Under the pieces are notes generated by a model. It saw only the letters and a program-made list of their open reading frames with translations. It did not search any database and was not told the origin of the DNA. The translations under genes and the position numbers were made by a program. This document shows, one piece after another, positions 35,401-43,477 of a stretch of DNA of 64,000 nucleotides. The stretch lies in contig NZ_JAHXBF010000008.1 in assembly GCF_020103695.1 (NCBI RefSeq), positions 186,001 through 250,000 of the forward strand, in the 5' to 3' direction. The stretch's first letter is position 1; each line of letters opens with the position of its first letter. This DNA comes from Hyalangium versicolor. Its GTDB lineage: Bacteria; Myxococcota; Myxococcia; Myxococcales; Myxococcaceae.

Positions 35401-36578
35401 CACTCGATGCGCACGACGCGCCCCAAGGCGTCTCGCACGTACTCGAGCCGTCCGCGCCGGTCGTAGCTGAAGGTGATCTCGTGGTTGCCGCAGCGTGAAC
35501 TCACTCGCTGGATCCGCGCCCTCGCGGGATCGCCACCGGGGACCGGAGCGAAGTCGCGGCGTTCGCCATCCCGAGCGATCAGTATCCACGTTCCCTTGTC
35601 GCCGCGCCGGAGCGTGAACCCGTCAAACGGGTGTTCCACCTCCTCGCCCGGGGACAAGCGATGCTCTGGACGATCGAACGTGTCGAACTCGATCTCGCGG
35701 CCATCCTCAAGCAGGCAGACGGCCTTGCCTCGTTCTTCCCACACCGCCTGGTCCAGCGAGGAACTCCAGCCGTGGCCGAGCGGCCCCTGCCGGGCCGCGA
35801 AGTTCGACAGGTAGAACCGCTCGATCCGCAGCGGCAGGGGACCCGGGAGCTCGGCATCCAGGCACCGCGTCATCATCTTTCCGGTCGCGACGTCGACCGG
35901 GTGGCCCGTGAGCTTGCACGAGATCCAGCTCAGGATAGCGCGTCCCCGAGCGCCGATCGGCAACCGGCTGATCAGCGCCTGCAGCGAGTCGCCGATGAAA
36001 CGCGTGCGGAGCGATGCGAGCACGGCGGCCATCAGGTCGAGCGACATCGGCCCGCCGATCAGGATCGGGGCTCCTTTGGGGACCGCGAGCACGACGGTCG
36101 ACGGGAGCCGGACCGGTTCCGAGCAGCTCAGCGCGATGTCGCCGAGCCGGCACGCATTGCTGCCCATCACCTTCACGGTCTGCGACCCGAAGATCATCAC
36201 CGCGTCGTTGTCGGGGGTGATCGGTTTGGGTGGCTTGGGCTTGTCCTTCGGGCGAATCACCGGACGCGGCGTCCGGGGGATGGGCGCCCAGCCCGTGCCG
36301 GGCGGGATGAGGATGTGCCCGGGCACGTGCTTGCCCTCGGTGCCGGTGTTGGTGGCTGGGAACGCGCTCCAGTAGAGCACCGGGCCCTTGACTGGCGCTC
36401 CCATCGCCGCGCCAATCACATTGCTGATGATAAGGCCGGCGGCGAGGCCGATGGGGTCGAACACGATCCCCGTGAAAGGGTTGGGGATCGGTGTGGGCAC
36501 AGGCGCTGGCATCGGGATGAATTCCCAGTGCACGTCGATGCCCAACATCGGATCGAGGAAGCTGCTCGCCCCGCTCAT
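32469..36578 (-). CDS. PAAR-like Rhs polymorphic toxin, type VI secretion effector
   Basis: 1369 residues. An N-terminal hydrophobic Pro-rich segment (residues 14-60) is followed by a PAAR-like region (about 125-175: GSNACRLGDIALSC, APILIGGP) that would cap VgrG. A DUF6531-like entry (HPVDVATGKMM) leads into dozens of YD/Rhs repeats (about 300-1190). The core ends with RYYDSELGTFISPDPLGIG and NPLLDPDPFG, the autocleavage consensus. The last 129 residues (32472-32858) form the toxin tip, which I do not recognise. It starts 5 bp after the TPR gene and overlaps the immunity candidate, giving an operon of adaptor, effector and immunity. Confidence 0.9.
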   Translation of the reverse strand: MSGASSFLDPMLGIDVHWEFIPMPAPVPTPIPNPFTGIVFDPIGLAAGLIISNVIGAAMGAPVKGPVLYWSAFPATNTGTEGKHVPGHILIPPGTGWAPIPRTPRPVIRPKDKPKPPKPITPDNDAVMIFGSQTVKVMGSNACRLGDIALSCSEPVRLPSTVVLAVPKGAPILIGGPMSLDLMAAVLASLRTRFIGDSLQALISRLPIGARGRAILSWISCKLTGHPVDVATGKMMTRCLDAELPGPLPLRIERFYLSNFAARQGPLGHGWSSSLDQAVWEERGKAVCLLEDGREIEFDTFDRPEHRLSPGEEVEHPFDGFTLRRGDKGTWILIARDGERRDFAPVPGGDPARARIQRVSSRCGNHEITFSYDRRGRLEYVRDALGRVVRIECDEKDRFVALKLPLPHESGWYVHRRFEYDDEGDLVRVVDSKRAQWSFEYVTHLMVRETDRNGLSFYFEYDGLGSDAWCTRTWGDGGIYDHVLKYDKKNRVTYVTNSRGHTTQYFLNPAGLVLKEVDPLTGVREYEYDDRLRCVAEKDPLGGTTKRTWTPEGDLTRVERPDGIVLHAEYRAEDHSVTRLRDAMGGVWEWERDSFGRVTEERAPTGEHERFGWAKGRLAWAESQAGARTSCTHGADGRTLDVRGPNTGDVRIEYDGLGRIATMQFDGGPRRKLVWDTEGLLRALRIGTSTVIERDYDAEGQMTAERTARGETRYVNRGFRRLVEKHVGGKAHRYHYDTEGLLTGLEGPNGETWLFERDACGRVSREVDPHGAWRIYQRDVAGRVTGVTTLGGRRTQIKYDALGHVTEFLHSDGTFAKLEYRADGMVSRAENESGVVEFERDLIGRTVRETAGGHEVRSRYDGRGLRSLVETSLGWRGVVNFDDAGLPVEQFFSSTAGHRGLVPDIVYERSESGRETGRRYRDALRIDWQRDAEGNPIDQRVSVARPGQWETLAERKLGWDGFGTLTSVLDAISGLRELEFDAGGRLVRDRWAKRTLERRVGEGGQPSTARDGTPVSCDASARVRTVRDSSYEYDADGYRIAKRLPNGAIERYEWNGHGALKAVTRPDGARVEFEYDLFARRMAKRVLAKDGATVRSQTRYLWDGNQLLHELADSGPARTWCWAPDSLNLVGVEVGDEHYFLAEDPSGTYRTVHQTDGELRGEQAVDALGGELSARGFELPWRLTGQYFDDETGLTYSRFRYYDSELGTFISPDPLGIGGGVIPYAHTPNPLLDPDPFGLSEGGYRPWQIHSPGYGDVVQKGLHFYGPGGVELAVRPNHTGGITFTNAIPGDAANPRLARAIREATEHFNTSEAFRRDILTKAREAIPGMIEHARGLTDSLRDLANGRSREMRDIVRNIDEHKAGGGCSS

Positions 36579-36583
36579 AGCGC

Positions 36584-37993
36584 TCAGGCCTCCCCTGGGG
36601 TGGAAACCAGGCCCACTTCACCTCGCTCCATCGCGTCGGCTTGCTCGAAGAGCGAGTCCGCCTGTGAGCGAAGTCCTCGCTCCACGCAGAGGGATGCCAG
36701 CTTGCGAGCGGCTTCCGGCGCGCTCGAGTTCTCCACTGCAGAGCGCTCCGTCCCCTCCGCGACTCGGATGGCCTCCCGGAAGGCCGCTACCGCCTGCTGC
36801 TCCGCCTTCAGGGAAAGCGCGAGCTGCCCGGCGAGCCGCCACGCCTCGATCGCAAGGAGCGGAACGCCCGCCGCTTCGGCGCAGCGCGCGCACGCGCCAT
36901 ACTCGCGGGCAGCCTCCGGGAAGCGCCGGTCGAGCGCGTGCAACAACGCGAGCGCCAGCCTCGCCTGGGCCTCCTGCATCCCGAGTTCATGCCGCGCGGC
37001 GAGTTCGATCGCCGCCGTAAGCTCCTTGACCGCGGCCGGCCGCTGATCGAGGCCCGAGAGATAGCTGGCGAGCGCGATCTGGCAGATGACGGCGACCTGG
37101 GTGAGCTTCAGCTCCAGCGCCAGGTTCTGGGCCGAGCGCTGCATGCGTACCGCCTCCGCGCCCTTGCCCTCCTTCATCGCAATCGCGGCACCGAGGATCA
37201 GGCTGCGCAGCTCCGGTGCCTGCTCGAGATAGGCGGGATCCATTCCGGCTTCGCGCAGCTTCCGATCACGGATCGCCGGATCGATGGGCGGCGGATCGGT
37301 CACGCGTGGGGGCGGCTTGACGCCGCGTGGGCCTGCCCGTCCGAACTGGGCAGGTGGTGCCGACACCATCGCCTTCAAGTCCTTGGACTGCTGTTGGAGA
37401 TCTGGAATGCACTCGGAGCGCAGGCAGCGCGGATTCGACGGGTCAGCGAGCTTGGGCCACGGCACGCTCGCCTCGAGCACCCATACCCAGCGACACGCCG
37501 CGAGCGAAGGAACCTTCATCAACGCTTCGAGCTCAGCACCGAAAGCCTGGGGGCTCTCGATGATCGTCGGCGCGAGCACGAACACCTGCCCATTCATGGG
37601 AGGCGGCATGACGCGTTGTACGGAGACCGCCGCTTCGCTGAACGCCACGAGCGAGGCCGTCCCGCGCTCCCCCTTCGGCCGGCTTGCTGCTGGCGCGGCG
37701 GATGGAACCTCGAGTCCCTCGCGCTCCAGGAATGCCTTGCGGCGATCCTCCCAGTTCGCACGCACGCGCTCGGCGCGCACCAGCCAACCGTCGTCCGCCG
37801 CCGAGTGCGCATCTTCCAGCACGAGGAAGGCGCTCTTGTTGTCCGGTAGGAACTCCAGGCCCGAGAGGATCTGGAGCGCCGTCTTGCGCAGCTCCCCCCC
37901 CACCCGCACGACAAGCAGTTGAAACTCGTGTGCGCGCACGAACCACGCGCCATCCTCGAGGAGACGATTCAGAGCGTCCGAGATGGCTTGCAT
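36584..37993 (-). CDS. TPR-containing protein, candidate T6SS effector adaptor
   Basis: 469 residues. The N-terminal half (about 1-190) has no recognised family, with a Pro-rich stretch near 205-240 (PPPRVTDPPPIDPA). The C-terminal half (about 260-430) consists of TPR-like helices such as ALASYLSGLDQRPAAVKELTAAIELA and AWRLAGQLALSLKAEQQAVAAFREAI (parts). No signal peptide. GGAGGG ten bases before ATG 37993 supports this start over 38050. It sits between the divergent vgrG and the Rhs effector, the place used by Tap/Eag-type chaperones. It resembles neither by eye, so the adaptor role is inference. Confidence 0.6.
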   Translation of the reverse strand: MQAISDALNRLLEDGAWFVRAHEFQLLVVRVGGELRKTALQILSGLEFLPDNKSAFLVLEDAHSAADDGWLVRAERVRANWEDRRKAFLEREGLEVPSAAPAASRPKGERGTASLVAFSEAAVSVQRVMPPPMNGQVFVLAPTIIESPQAFGAELEALMKVPSLAACRWVWVLEASVPWPKLADPSNPRCLRSECIPDLQQQSKDLKAMVSAPPAQFGRAGPRGVKPPPRVTDPPPIDPAIRDRKLREAGMDPAYLEQAPELRSLILGAAIAMKEGKGAEAVRMQRSAQNLALELKLTQVAVICQIALASYLSGLDQRPAAVKELTAAIELAARHELGMQEAQARLALALLHALDRRFPEAAREYGACARCAEAAGVPLLAIEAWRLAGQLALSLKAEQQAVAAFREAIRVAEGTERSAVENSSAPEAARKLASLCVERGLRSQADSLFEQADAMERGEVGLVSTPGEA

Positions 37994-38135
37994 GGAATCT
38001 TCTCCCTCCACGAGTGCCTGATCCGGAGTCTGAACGAACCGTCCCGCCAAACCAATAGGGGGCAGGGCTAACCAGGCTCACCCCTCCGGCGGTACACTCC
38101 CTGATCCTGAACGCTCGCCGATCCCGAGGATGAAC

Positions 38136-40646
38136 ATGTCCGACATCGATGAACGGGCCCGTGCTCTCGCTGGCCGCGCGAGTCAGGTTGTCCGGCAAGT
38201 CACGGACGCCGCCTCGGAGGCAAGCCAGGTGGCGCAGGAGGTGACCCAGCTCACCCAGGCCATCGGGCGGGGCGATGTGGAGGGGGCCGCATCCGCGGTC
38301 GCTTCCCACCTGACTGGGGGCGCTCCCCTGCCAGAGGTGCGCTTCGACTTCAGCTCCTCCGAGGCCGCGGATGTTCAGTGGCACGTGCTGCGGGCTCACG
38401 TCGTCGAGGGGCTCTCCGAGCTCTACACGGCCACCATCGATCTGACGCTCGACGAGCGCACTGTCGAGACCGACGTCCTGCTCGGTTCCTCCTGCACTCT
38501 GCGCCTTGAGCGCGGCTCCGCGGTCCGCACCGTGTTGGGCATTGCCCACCGCGTCGAATACCTCGGAAGTCTGGCCGAGAAGGCGCTGGTGCGGGTCCAC
38601 GTCGTCCCGGCGCTGTGGGCGTTCTCGCAGCGCATCGACTCGTGGATCTTCCAGGAGATGACGGTCCCCGAGATCCTCCAGGACGTCCTCGAAGAGGGGC
38701 TCCAGCGGTTCAACCGCGGGGTGAACCTCTCGCTCCAGCGGACCTACCCCGTGCGGGAATACTGCGTGCAGTACGGCGAGAGCGATCTCGACTTCGTCCT
38801 GCGGCTGATGAAGGAGGAGGGGATTGCCTTCTACTTCAGCCACGATGGCGAGACGGAGGAACTTGTCCTGGTGGACTCCAACGACGCCTTCCAGCCCTGC
38901 CAGACCCTGGACGGCGGCGCGGTGCCTGTCAGCGGCGCGGCGGGCAGCTTCTCGAAGTCGGAGAGCGTCAAGGGGCTCGAGTGGTCCACCCAGATGCGCC
39001 CCACGAGCGCGGTGACGCGGGATTTCGACTGGACGCGGCCTCCGTTGGATCTGACGCACAAGGTGGAGGGGCAGGAAGAAGAAGGGCGCGAGCAGTACCT
39101 CTATCCGTCGGAGTTGACCCTCAGCGCGTACAACCAGGGCGAGCGGCGCTACACCGAGGATGACGGGGACGCGCGAGCGCGCCTGTTCCGGGAAGCGCAG
39201 GAGGTGGGCCGGCGGCTCGGGCGAGGCCGGGGCAACGTCACAGGCTTCACCCCAGGGCAGACCTTCACGCTCCAAGGCCATGAGCGGCAGGACCTGGACC
39301 AGGAGTACCTCATCGTCCGCGTCGAGCACGTGGGAGAGGCTCCGGAAGAGAAGATGCTCGACGCGCCGGGTGAGGCGCGGAAGGACCGGTACTCGAACCG
39401 CTTCGAGTGCATACCCCTGTCCGTGCCCTTCCGGCCGGAGGCACCTGCTCCGCGCCGCCGGATGCCGGGGCTTCAGACGGCGACGGTGGTGGGCCCCTCC
39501 GGCGAGGAGATCCACACCGACGAGCATGGCCGCATCAAGGTCCTGTTCCATTGGGACAGGAAGGGCCAACGGGATGATCGCGCCTCCTGCTGGGTGCGCG
39601 TGGCGCAGGTCTGGGCGGGGGTGGGCTTTGGCACCCTGTTCATCCCTCGCGTGGGCATGGAGGTCGTCGTCGACTTCCTGGAGGGCAACCCGGACCGGCC
39701 GCTCGTCATCGGCTGTGTCTACAACGGCTACAACGTGCCGCCCTACGCGCTGCCCAGCCACAAGACGCGCAGCACGCTGATGAGCTTGAGCACTCCGGGG
39801 GGTAACGGGTTCAACGAGCTTCGCTTCGAAGATGCCGCCGGGCAGGAGGAGATCTTCCTGCACGCCCAGAAGGACCTGAACGAGTTCGTCCTCAACAATC
39901 ACAAGACGACCGTGAGCAACAACCAGGTGAACGAGGTCAGCGCCAACCAGACCCAGAGCGTTGGCGGCGATCAGTCCGAGAGCGTGACGGGCAATCAGAC
40001 GATGGTGGTCGACAAGAACCGCACGGTGCACATCAAGGGCAGCCAGAGTGTGACGGTCGACGGCGGCCAGGGGAACGACGGCATCAGCGGCAGCAAGCTC
40101 AATATCACCGGCGATTACAAGCTCGACGCCTCGAACACCATCGATGTGCAGGCGCCTACTCACATCAAGCTGACGTGCGGCGGCAGCTCCATCCTGATCG
40201 AGCCGGGGAAGATCACCCTCATGGCCGGAGGCAGCGCCCAGCTCGTCCTGGACGCCAACGCGCTCATGCAGAGCGCCGCCGCCAGCAAGGTCTTCCTCGA
40301 CGCGAACGCACTGACCCAGTCGTCGGGAGGGAGCAACGTGCTGCTGGACGCCAACGCACTCGTTCACGCCAGCGGCGGGGCCCAGGTGCTCTTCGACGCG
40401 AACGCGAACATGGTCTCGTCCGGAGGCAGCCAGGTGCTCCTGGACGGGAACGCGAAGGTGCACGGCGCCGGCACCGCCACCATGGATGCCCCGGGCACCG
40501 CCACCGTGCAGGCCGGCACTGCGACGCTCGCGGGCGGTGGAGGCGCCGTGGAGTGTGGCGGTGCGGGAGTGACGGCGGCGGGTGGGTCGGTGAAAGTCTC
40601 AGGCGGAACCGTCGACATCGCCGGAGGCGTGGTCAGCATCAACTGA
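38136..40646 (+). CDS. vgrG: VgrG type VI secretion tip protein
   Basis: 836 residues. An extra N-terminal Ala-rich helical segment (about 1-60) precedes the gp27-like base (CVQYGESDLDFVLRLMKEEGIAFYF is the family hallmark, shown in part: YGESDLDFVLRLMKEEG). A gp5-like OB domain follows (TATVVGPSGEEIHTDEHGRIKV, WVRVAQVWAG, GMEVVVDFLEGNPDRP). A beta-helical needle with Asn/Thr/Ser-rich repeats and a 16-residue tandem repeat ends the protein. ATG 38136 is better spaced from GAGG than ATG 38130. It is divergent from the adaptor-Rhs-immunity unit. No T6SS structural genes lie in the window, so this is an orphan vgrG island. Confidence 0.93.
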   Translation: MSDIDERARALAGRASQVVRQVTDAASEASQVAQEVTQLTQAIGRGDVEGAASAVASHLTGGAPLPEVRFDFSSSEAADVQWHVLRAHVVEGLSELYTATIDLTLDERTVETDVLLGSSCTLRLERGSAVRTVLGIAHRVEYLGSLAEKALVRVHVVPALWAFSQRIDSWIFQEMTVPEILQDVLEEGLQRFNRGVNLSLQRTYPVREYCVQYGESDLDFVLRLMKEEGIAFYFSHDGETEELVLVDSNDAFQPCQTLDGGAVPVSGAAGSFSKSESVKGLEWSTQMRPTSAVTRDFDWTRPPLDLTHKVEGQEEEGREQYLYPSELTLSAYNQGERRYTEDDGDARARLFREAQEVGRRLGRGRGNVTGFTPGQTFTLQGHERQDLDQEYLIVRVEHVGEAPEEKMLDAPGEARKDRYSNRFECIPLSVPFRPEAPAPRRRMPGLQTATVVGPSGEEIHTDEHGRIKVLFHWDRKGQRDDRASCWVRVAQVWAGVGFGTLFIPRVGMEVVVDFLEGNPDRPLVIGCVYNGYNVPPYALPSHKTRSTLMSLSTPGGNGFNELRFEDAAGQEEIFLHAQKDLNEFVLNNHKTTVSNNQVNEVSANQTQSVGGDQSESVTGNQTMVVDKNRTVHIKGSQSVTVDGGQGNDGISGSKLNITGDYKLDASNTIDVQAPTHIKLTCGGSSILIEPGKITLMAGGSAQLVLDANALMQSAAASKVFLDANALTQSSGGSNVLLDANALVHASGGAQVLFDANANMVSSGGSQVLLDGNAKVHGAGTATMDAPGTATVQAGTATLAGGGGAVECGGAGVTAAGGSVKVSGGTVDIAGGVVSIN
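40248..40478 (+). repeat. 48-bp tandem repeat encoding the VgrG needle extension
   Basis: Five copies, the last partial, of a 16-residue unit with the pattern LDANAxxxxxSGGSxVL begin at 40248, 40296, 40344, 40392 and 40440. DNA copies share the gacgcgaacgc/gacgccaacgc core. The period is constant with no frame loss, consistent with one beta-helix turn set per unit. Confidence 0.85.
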
Positions 40647-41627
40647 GGCTCCAGCGGTCGGGGTTCCACCCTGAGGAGCCTCTGAAGCCACGAGTGCAGC
40701 GACTTCCTCCGCGCAACCCCAGGACAGGGTGACGCCCGCACCTCCGTGGCCGTAGTTGTGGATGACCCGATGATTCCCGGCGCGCTCTTCCTCGAGGCGC
40801 ACAGTGGGACGTCCTGGCCTGAGGCCCACTTTGTGTTCCAGGACCTGAAACTGCACCTCTGGAGGGAGGACTCGCCGGCAACGGGCAAGGATTCCCTCGG
40901 CCTTGGCGGAGTCAGGCGCGAGCGAGGCGTTCCCGTCCTCGGCCGTCCCTCCCAGGATGCAGTCGGTGGAGCGGGGGATGACGTAGGCGATGCCTCGCTC
41001 CTCGCTCTCGTCAAAGAGGAAGCGCGACACGGGCGGTGGTGCCACTCGCAGCACCTCGCCTCGGATGGGGAACAGCGACGTGTCTCCCACCAGAGTGCGT
41101 GCTCCCAGGCCCGTGCAGTTCACGACCACGGCCGCTTCACGCCACGCCTCGTCGAGCGAGTGCACCTCGTGCTGCTGCAAGCGCCCTCCCAGCTCCCGGA
41201 AGCGGGCCATGAGGAAGGGCAGGTAGCGCGGCATCTCGATGATGGGGGCCTCGAATGAGTAGCCGTACGAGTACCCCGGTACCAGTTCCTCCGCGGTCGC
41301 CGCGCGCAGGCTCGGGACGCATGAGGCCCACCAGGGCTCGGGCGGGGCTTCCGTGAAGAGCTCCACCCCACGCACCATCTGGATACCTGCCTCGGAGTGC
41401 GCCGACAGCTCGCGCAGCACGTCGAAGGTGCGCCGAGCCCAACCCGTCACCCGCTCCTGGGGAAAGGCCCGGTACGGGTACCAGACGGCGGCCGCCACAT
41501 CCGAGGTGGTATGCGGCGTCAGCTCGCGTGCCCAGAGCTCCACGCTGTGCCCGGCCTCCAGCAGCCGGATTCCACACGAGAGCCCCGAGACGCCTCCTCC
41601 CAGGATGACAAGCTTGTGGGTCGTCAC
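40599..41627 (-). CDS. D-amino acid oxidase family flavoprotein
   Basis: 342 residues, matching eukaryotic-type DAO. LVILGGGVSGLSCGIRLLEAGH binds FAD. Also present are AAAVWYPYRAFP, VVNCTGLGARTLVGD, YVIPRSTDCILGGT, VGLRPGRPTVRLE and the terminal NYGHGGAGVTLSWGCA, in which the family uses the Arg and Gly-rich loop for the substrate and FAD. It oxidises D-amino acids (or D-Asp) to keto acids with H2O2. The frame starts with GTG 41627, 11 bp after the GH43 stop, without a clear ribosome site. Its 3' end overlaps vgrG by 48 bp, convergently. Confidence 0.88.
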   Translation of the reverse strand: MTTHKLVILGGGVSGLSCGIRLLEAGHSVELWARELTPHTTSDVAAAVWYPYRAFPQERVTGWARRTFDVLRELSAHSEAGIQMVRGVELFTEAPPEPWWASCVPSLRAATAEELVPGYSYGYSFEAPIIEMPRYLPFLMARFRELGGRLQQHEVHSLDEAWREAAVVVNCTGLGARTLVGDTSLFPIRGEVLRVAPPPVSRFLFDESEERGIAYVIPRSTDCILGGTAEDGNASLAPDSAKAEGILARCRRVLPPEVQFQVLEHKVGLRPGRPTVRLEEERAGNHRVIHNYGHGGAGVTLSWGCAEEVAALVASEAPQGGTPTAGASVDADHASGDVDGSA

Positions 41628-41638
41628 GAGGGGAGAGG

Positions 41639-43417
41639 CTACTGCGCGAGGATCTTCACCGACGACATCTTGTCGTTGGCATCCGCTGGGACCAGCGACG
41701 TGTCCGCCGTGAACGTCCACATCGTCCCGGCGAAGTCGTTGTCCGAATAGACCTGAACCTTCCAGCCGGCGGGGACCTGGAGCGAGCTCATCCAGTCGTT
41801 GGGGATGCCCGCCGCGTTGAGCTGCGAGAGCGTGTAGTTCCCGGCGCCCAGAGAGATGCCAAGGCCGCCGTACGAGCCGTCCGCGTAGAAGATGGCTCCA
41901 GCGGGCTTCGAGGCCTTCACGTTGTCGAACGCGGCCGTGCTGTCATGGGACCGGAGCCCCACCGCTCCCGAGGCATACGTGGAGTCGGTGGCCGTGAGGA
42001 TGGGGGTCGTCGCGTTGTTCAGATAGACCGAGAGGCGGCTGCCGTTGGCCACGACCGCGAGGTGATAGGTGACGTTCGCGTCGATCGTCGCAGCGGCGCT
42101 CGTGAGTTCGGTCCAGGTGCCTCCGCCCGCCTTGCCCAACACCACCCTGTCGCTGCCCGCGGCGATGCCGGCGTAATAACCCTTGTAGGCGTCGAGCCCG
42201 GCTCCCGGGCTGCTCACCCGGAAGATCAACCCCGCGTCCCCGGACGCGCCCGGCGTGACATCCGCCTCGTAGGACAGCACGGAATAGTTCGTGTTCAGCA
42301 AAGCCTTGGCATCGGGCGCCTGTGCGGTGACATACCGGCCGCTCGACACGGTCCACGTCGCACCGTAGGTGGCCCAGCCCAGAGCGTTGTCATCGCAGAA
42401 GGTGTCCTGGGTGCTCATCTCCACCGGCTTGATCGTCCCGTCACTGTTGAAGACGAGGCGATCGAAGGAGAGCACGCGGTGATTCCCGTCCGTATCCCCG
42501 AGCGGATGACGGTGATAGAAGATGTACCAGTCATCCGTCCCGGGCACGTTGAGCACCGTGTTGTGGCCCGCGCCGGTGCCAATGGCTGAGTTCTGGCCGA
42601 GGATCGTCCCCACCTTGGGGAAGGGTCCCAGCGGCGAGCTGGCGATGGCATAGGACACGCGGTAGTCCGGCCCCGTCCACCCGCCCTCGGACCACATCAG
42701 GTAGTACTTGCCGTTGCGCTTGAACATCAGCGCGCCCTCGACGTAGCCCGACGGGGTGATCTCCTTGAAGGACGCGCTGTCCAGGCTGATCATGTCACTG
42801 TTGATCTTGACGACGTTACAGTGCCCGTGGCCCCCGTAATAGAGATAGGCCTGACCGTCATCGTCGATGAAGATGTTCTGATCAATCGGCTGCGCACCGT
42901 TGATGTATTTGCCAATCAGCGGGCGGCCGATCGCGTCGACGTAGGGCCCTCCGGGGTTGCTGGACTTCGCCACCCCGATGCCTCCCAGCTGGCTGTCGTT
43001 CTGGATGTCGTTGGCCCCGAAGTAGAGATAGTAGGTGTTGTTGCGAAAGATGGGTGACGGCGCCCAGATTGCCCGGGTGGCCCAGGACACGTTCACCTTG
43101 TCCAGCACCTTGGAATGCTTCGTCCAGTGGATGAGATCCGTGGACGAGAAGGCGTCCAGATAGGTCTGCTCGTCATACGGCGCGGAGTACGTGGGGTAGA
43201 CCCAGTACACGCCGTTGTAGAGCTTCATGTCCGGATCGGCGTACCAGCCGCTCACGAACGGATTGCCCGAGGTGCCAGGCACGCACGCCGACGCGAGCGC
43301 TTGCTCATGAGTCCCCGCCGCGCTGTCGCTGGTGCTCGGGAGTGATGCGGTCCCATCTCCGCAATGGACCGTCGTGATCAGCAGCAGCGGCGCCAGCGCC
43401 AGGGTCGTCGGTTTCAT
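41639..43417 (-). CDS. GH43 glycosidase lipoprotein with CBM66-like and beta-gamma-crystallin domains
   Basis: 592 residues. A lipoprotein signal ends at lipobox TVHC. The five-bladed GH43 domain spans about 35-320, with catalytic Asp in SGWYADPDM, transition-state Asp in IDQNIFIDDDG and acid Glu in GYVEGALMF. A jelly-roll domain like CBM66/LamG (about 335-500, SYEADVTPGASGDAGLIFRV in part) follows. A C-terminal beta-gamma-crystallin-type Greek key (about 505-592, SDNDFAGTMWTF) ends the protein. GH43 enzymes cut arabinan, xylan or related glycans, and the substrate is unknown. Start ATG 43417 is favoured over 43426 and 43459. It is followed by DAO, an odd operon partner. Confidence 0.85.
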   Translation of the reverse strand: MKPTTLALAPLLLITTVHCGDGTASLPSTSDSAAGTHEQALASACVPGTSGNPFVSGWYADPDMKLYNGVYWVYPTYSAPYDEQTYLDAFSSTDLIHWTKHSKVLDKVNVSWATRAIWAPSPIFRNNTYYLYFGANDIQNDSQLGGIGVAKSSNPGGPYVDAIGRPLIGKYINGAQPIDQNIFIDDDGQAYLYYGGHGHCNVVKINSDMISLDSASFKEITPSGYVEGALMFKRNGKYYLMWSEGGWTGPDYRVSYAIASSPLGPFPKVGTILGQNSAIGTGAGHNTVLNVPGTDDWYIFYHRHPLGDTDGNHRVLSFDRLVFNSDGTIKPVEMSTQDTFCDDNALGWATYGATWTVSSGRYVTAQAPDAKALLNTNYSVLSYEADVTPGASGDAGLIFRVSSPGAGLDAYKGYYAGIAAGSDRVVLGKAGGGTWTELTSAAATIDANVTYHLAVVANGSRLSVYLNNATTPILTATDSTYASGAVGLRSHDSTAAFDNVKASKPAGAIFYADGSYGGLGISLGAGNYTLSQLNAAGIPNDWMSSLQVPAGWKVQVYSDNDFAGTMWTFTADTSLVPADANDKMSSVKILAQ

Positions 43418-43477
43418 GGCCGGCATCCTGCGTTGGACCGTTTTGTCATTCAAGTCCAATAATTCATGAGTTCCGGA

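Noticed and set aside
37533..40463. A 976-codon open frame on the minus strand opposite vgrG and the TPR gene
   Set aside because: It is antisense to clear VgrG coding sequence, has low-complexity His/Arg/Leu-rich composition, and arises from the high GC at third codon positions.
40248..40478. Short tandem repeats that might suggest a CRISPR array
   Set aside because: The repeats are in-frame protein-coding units of vgrG with no spacers of the CRISPR type.
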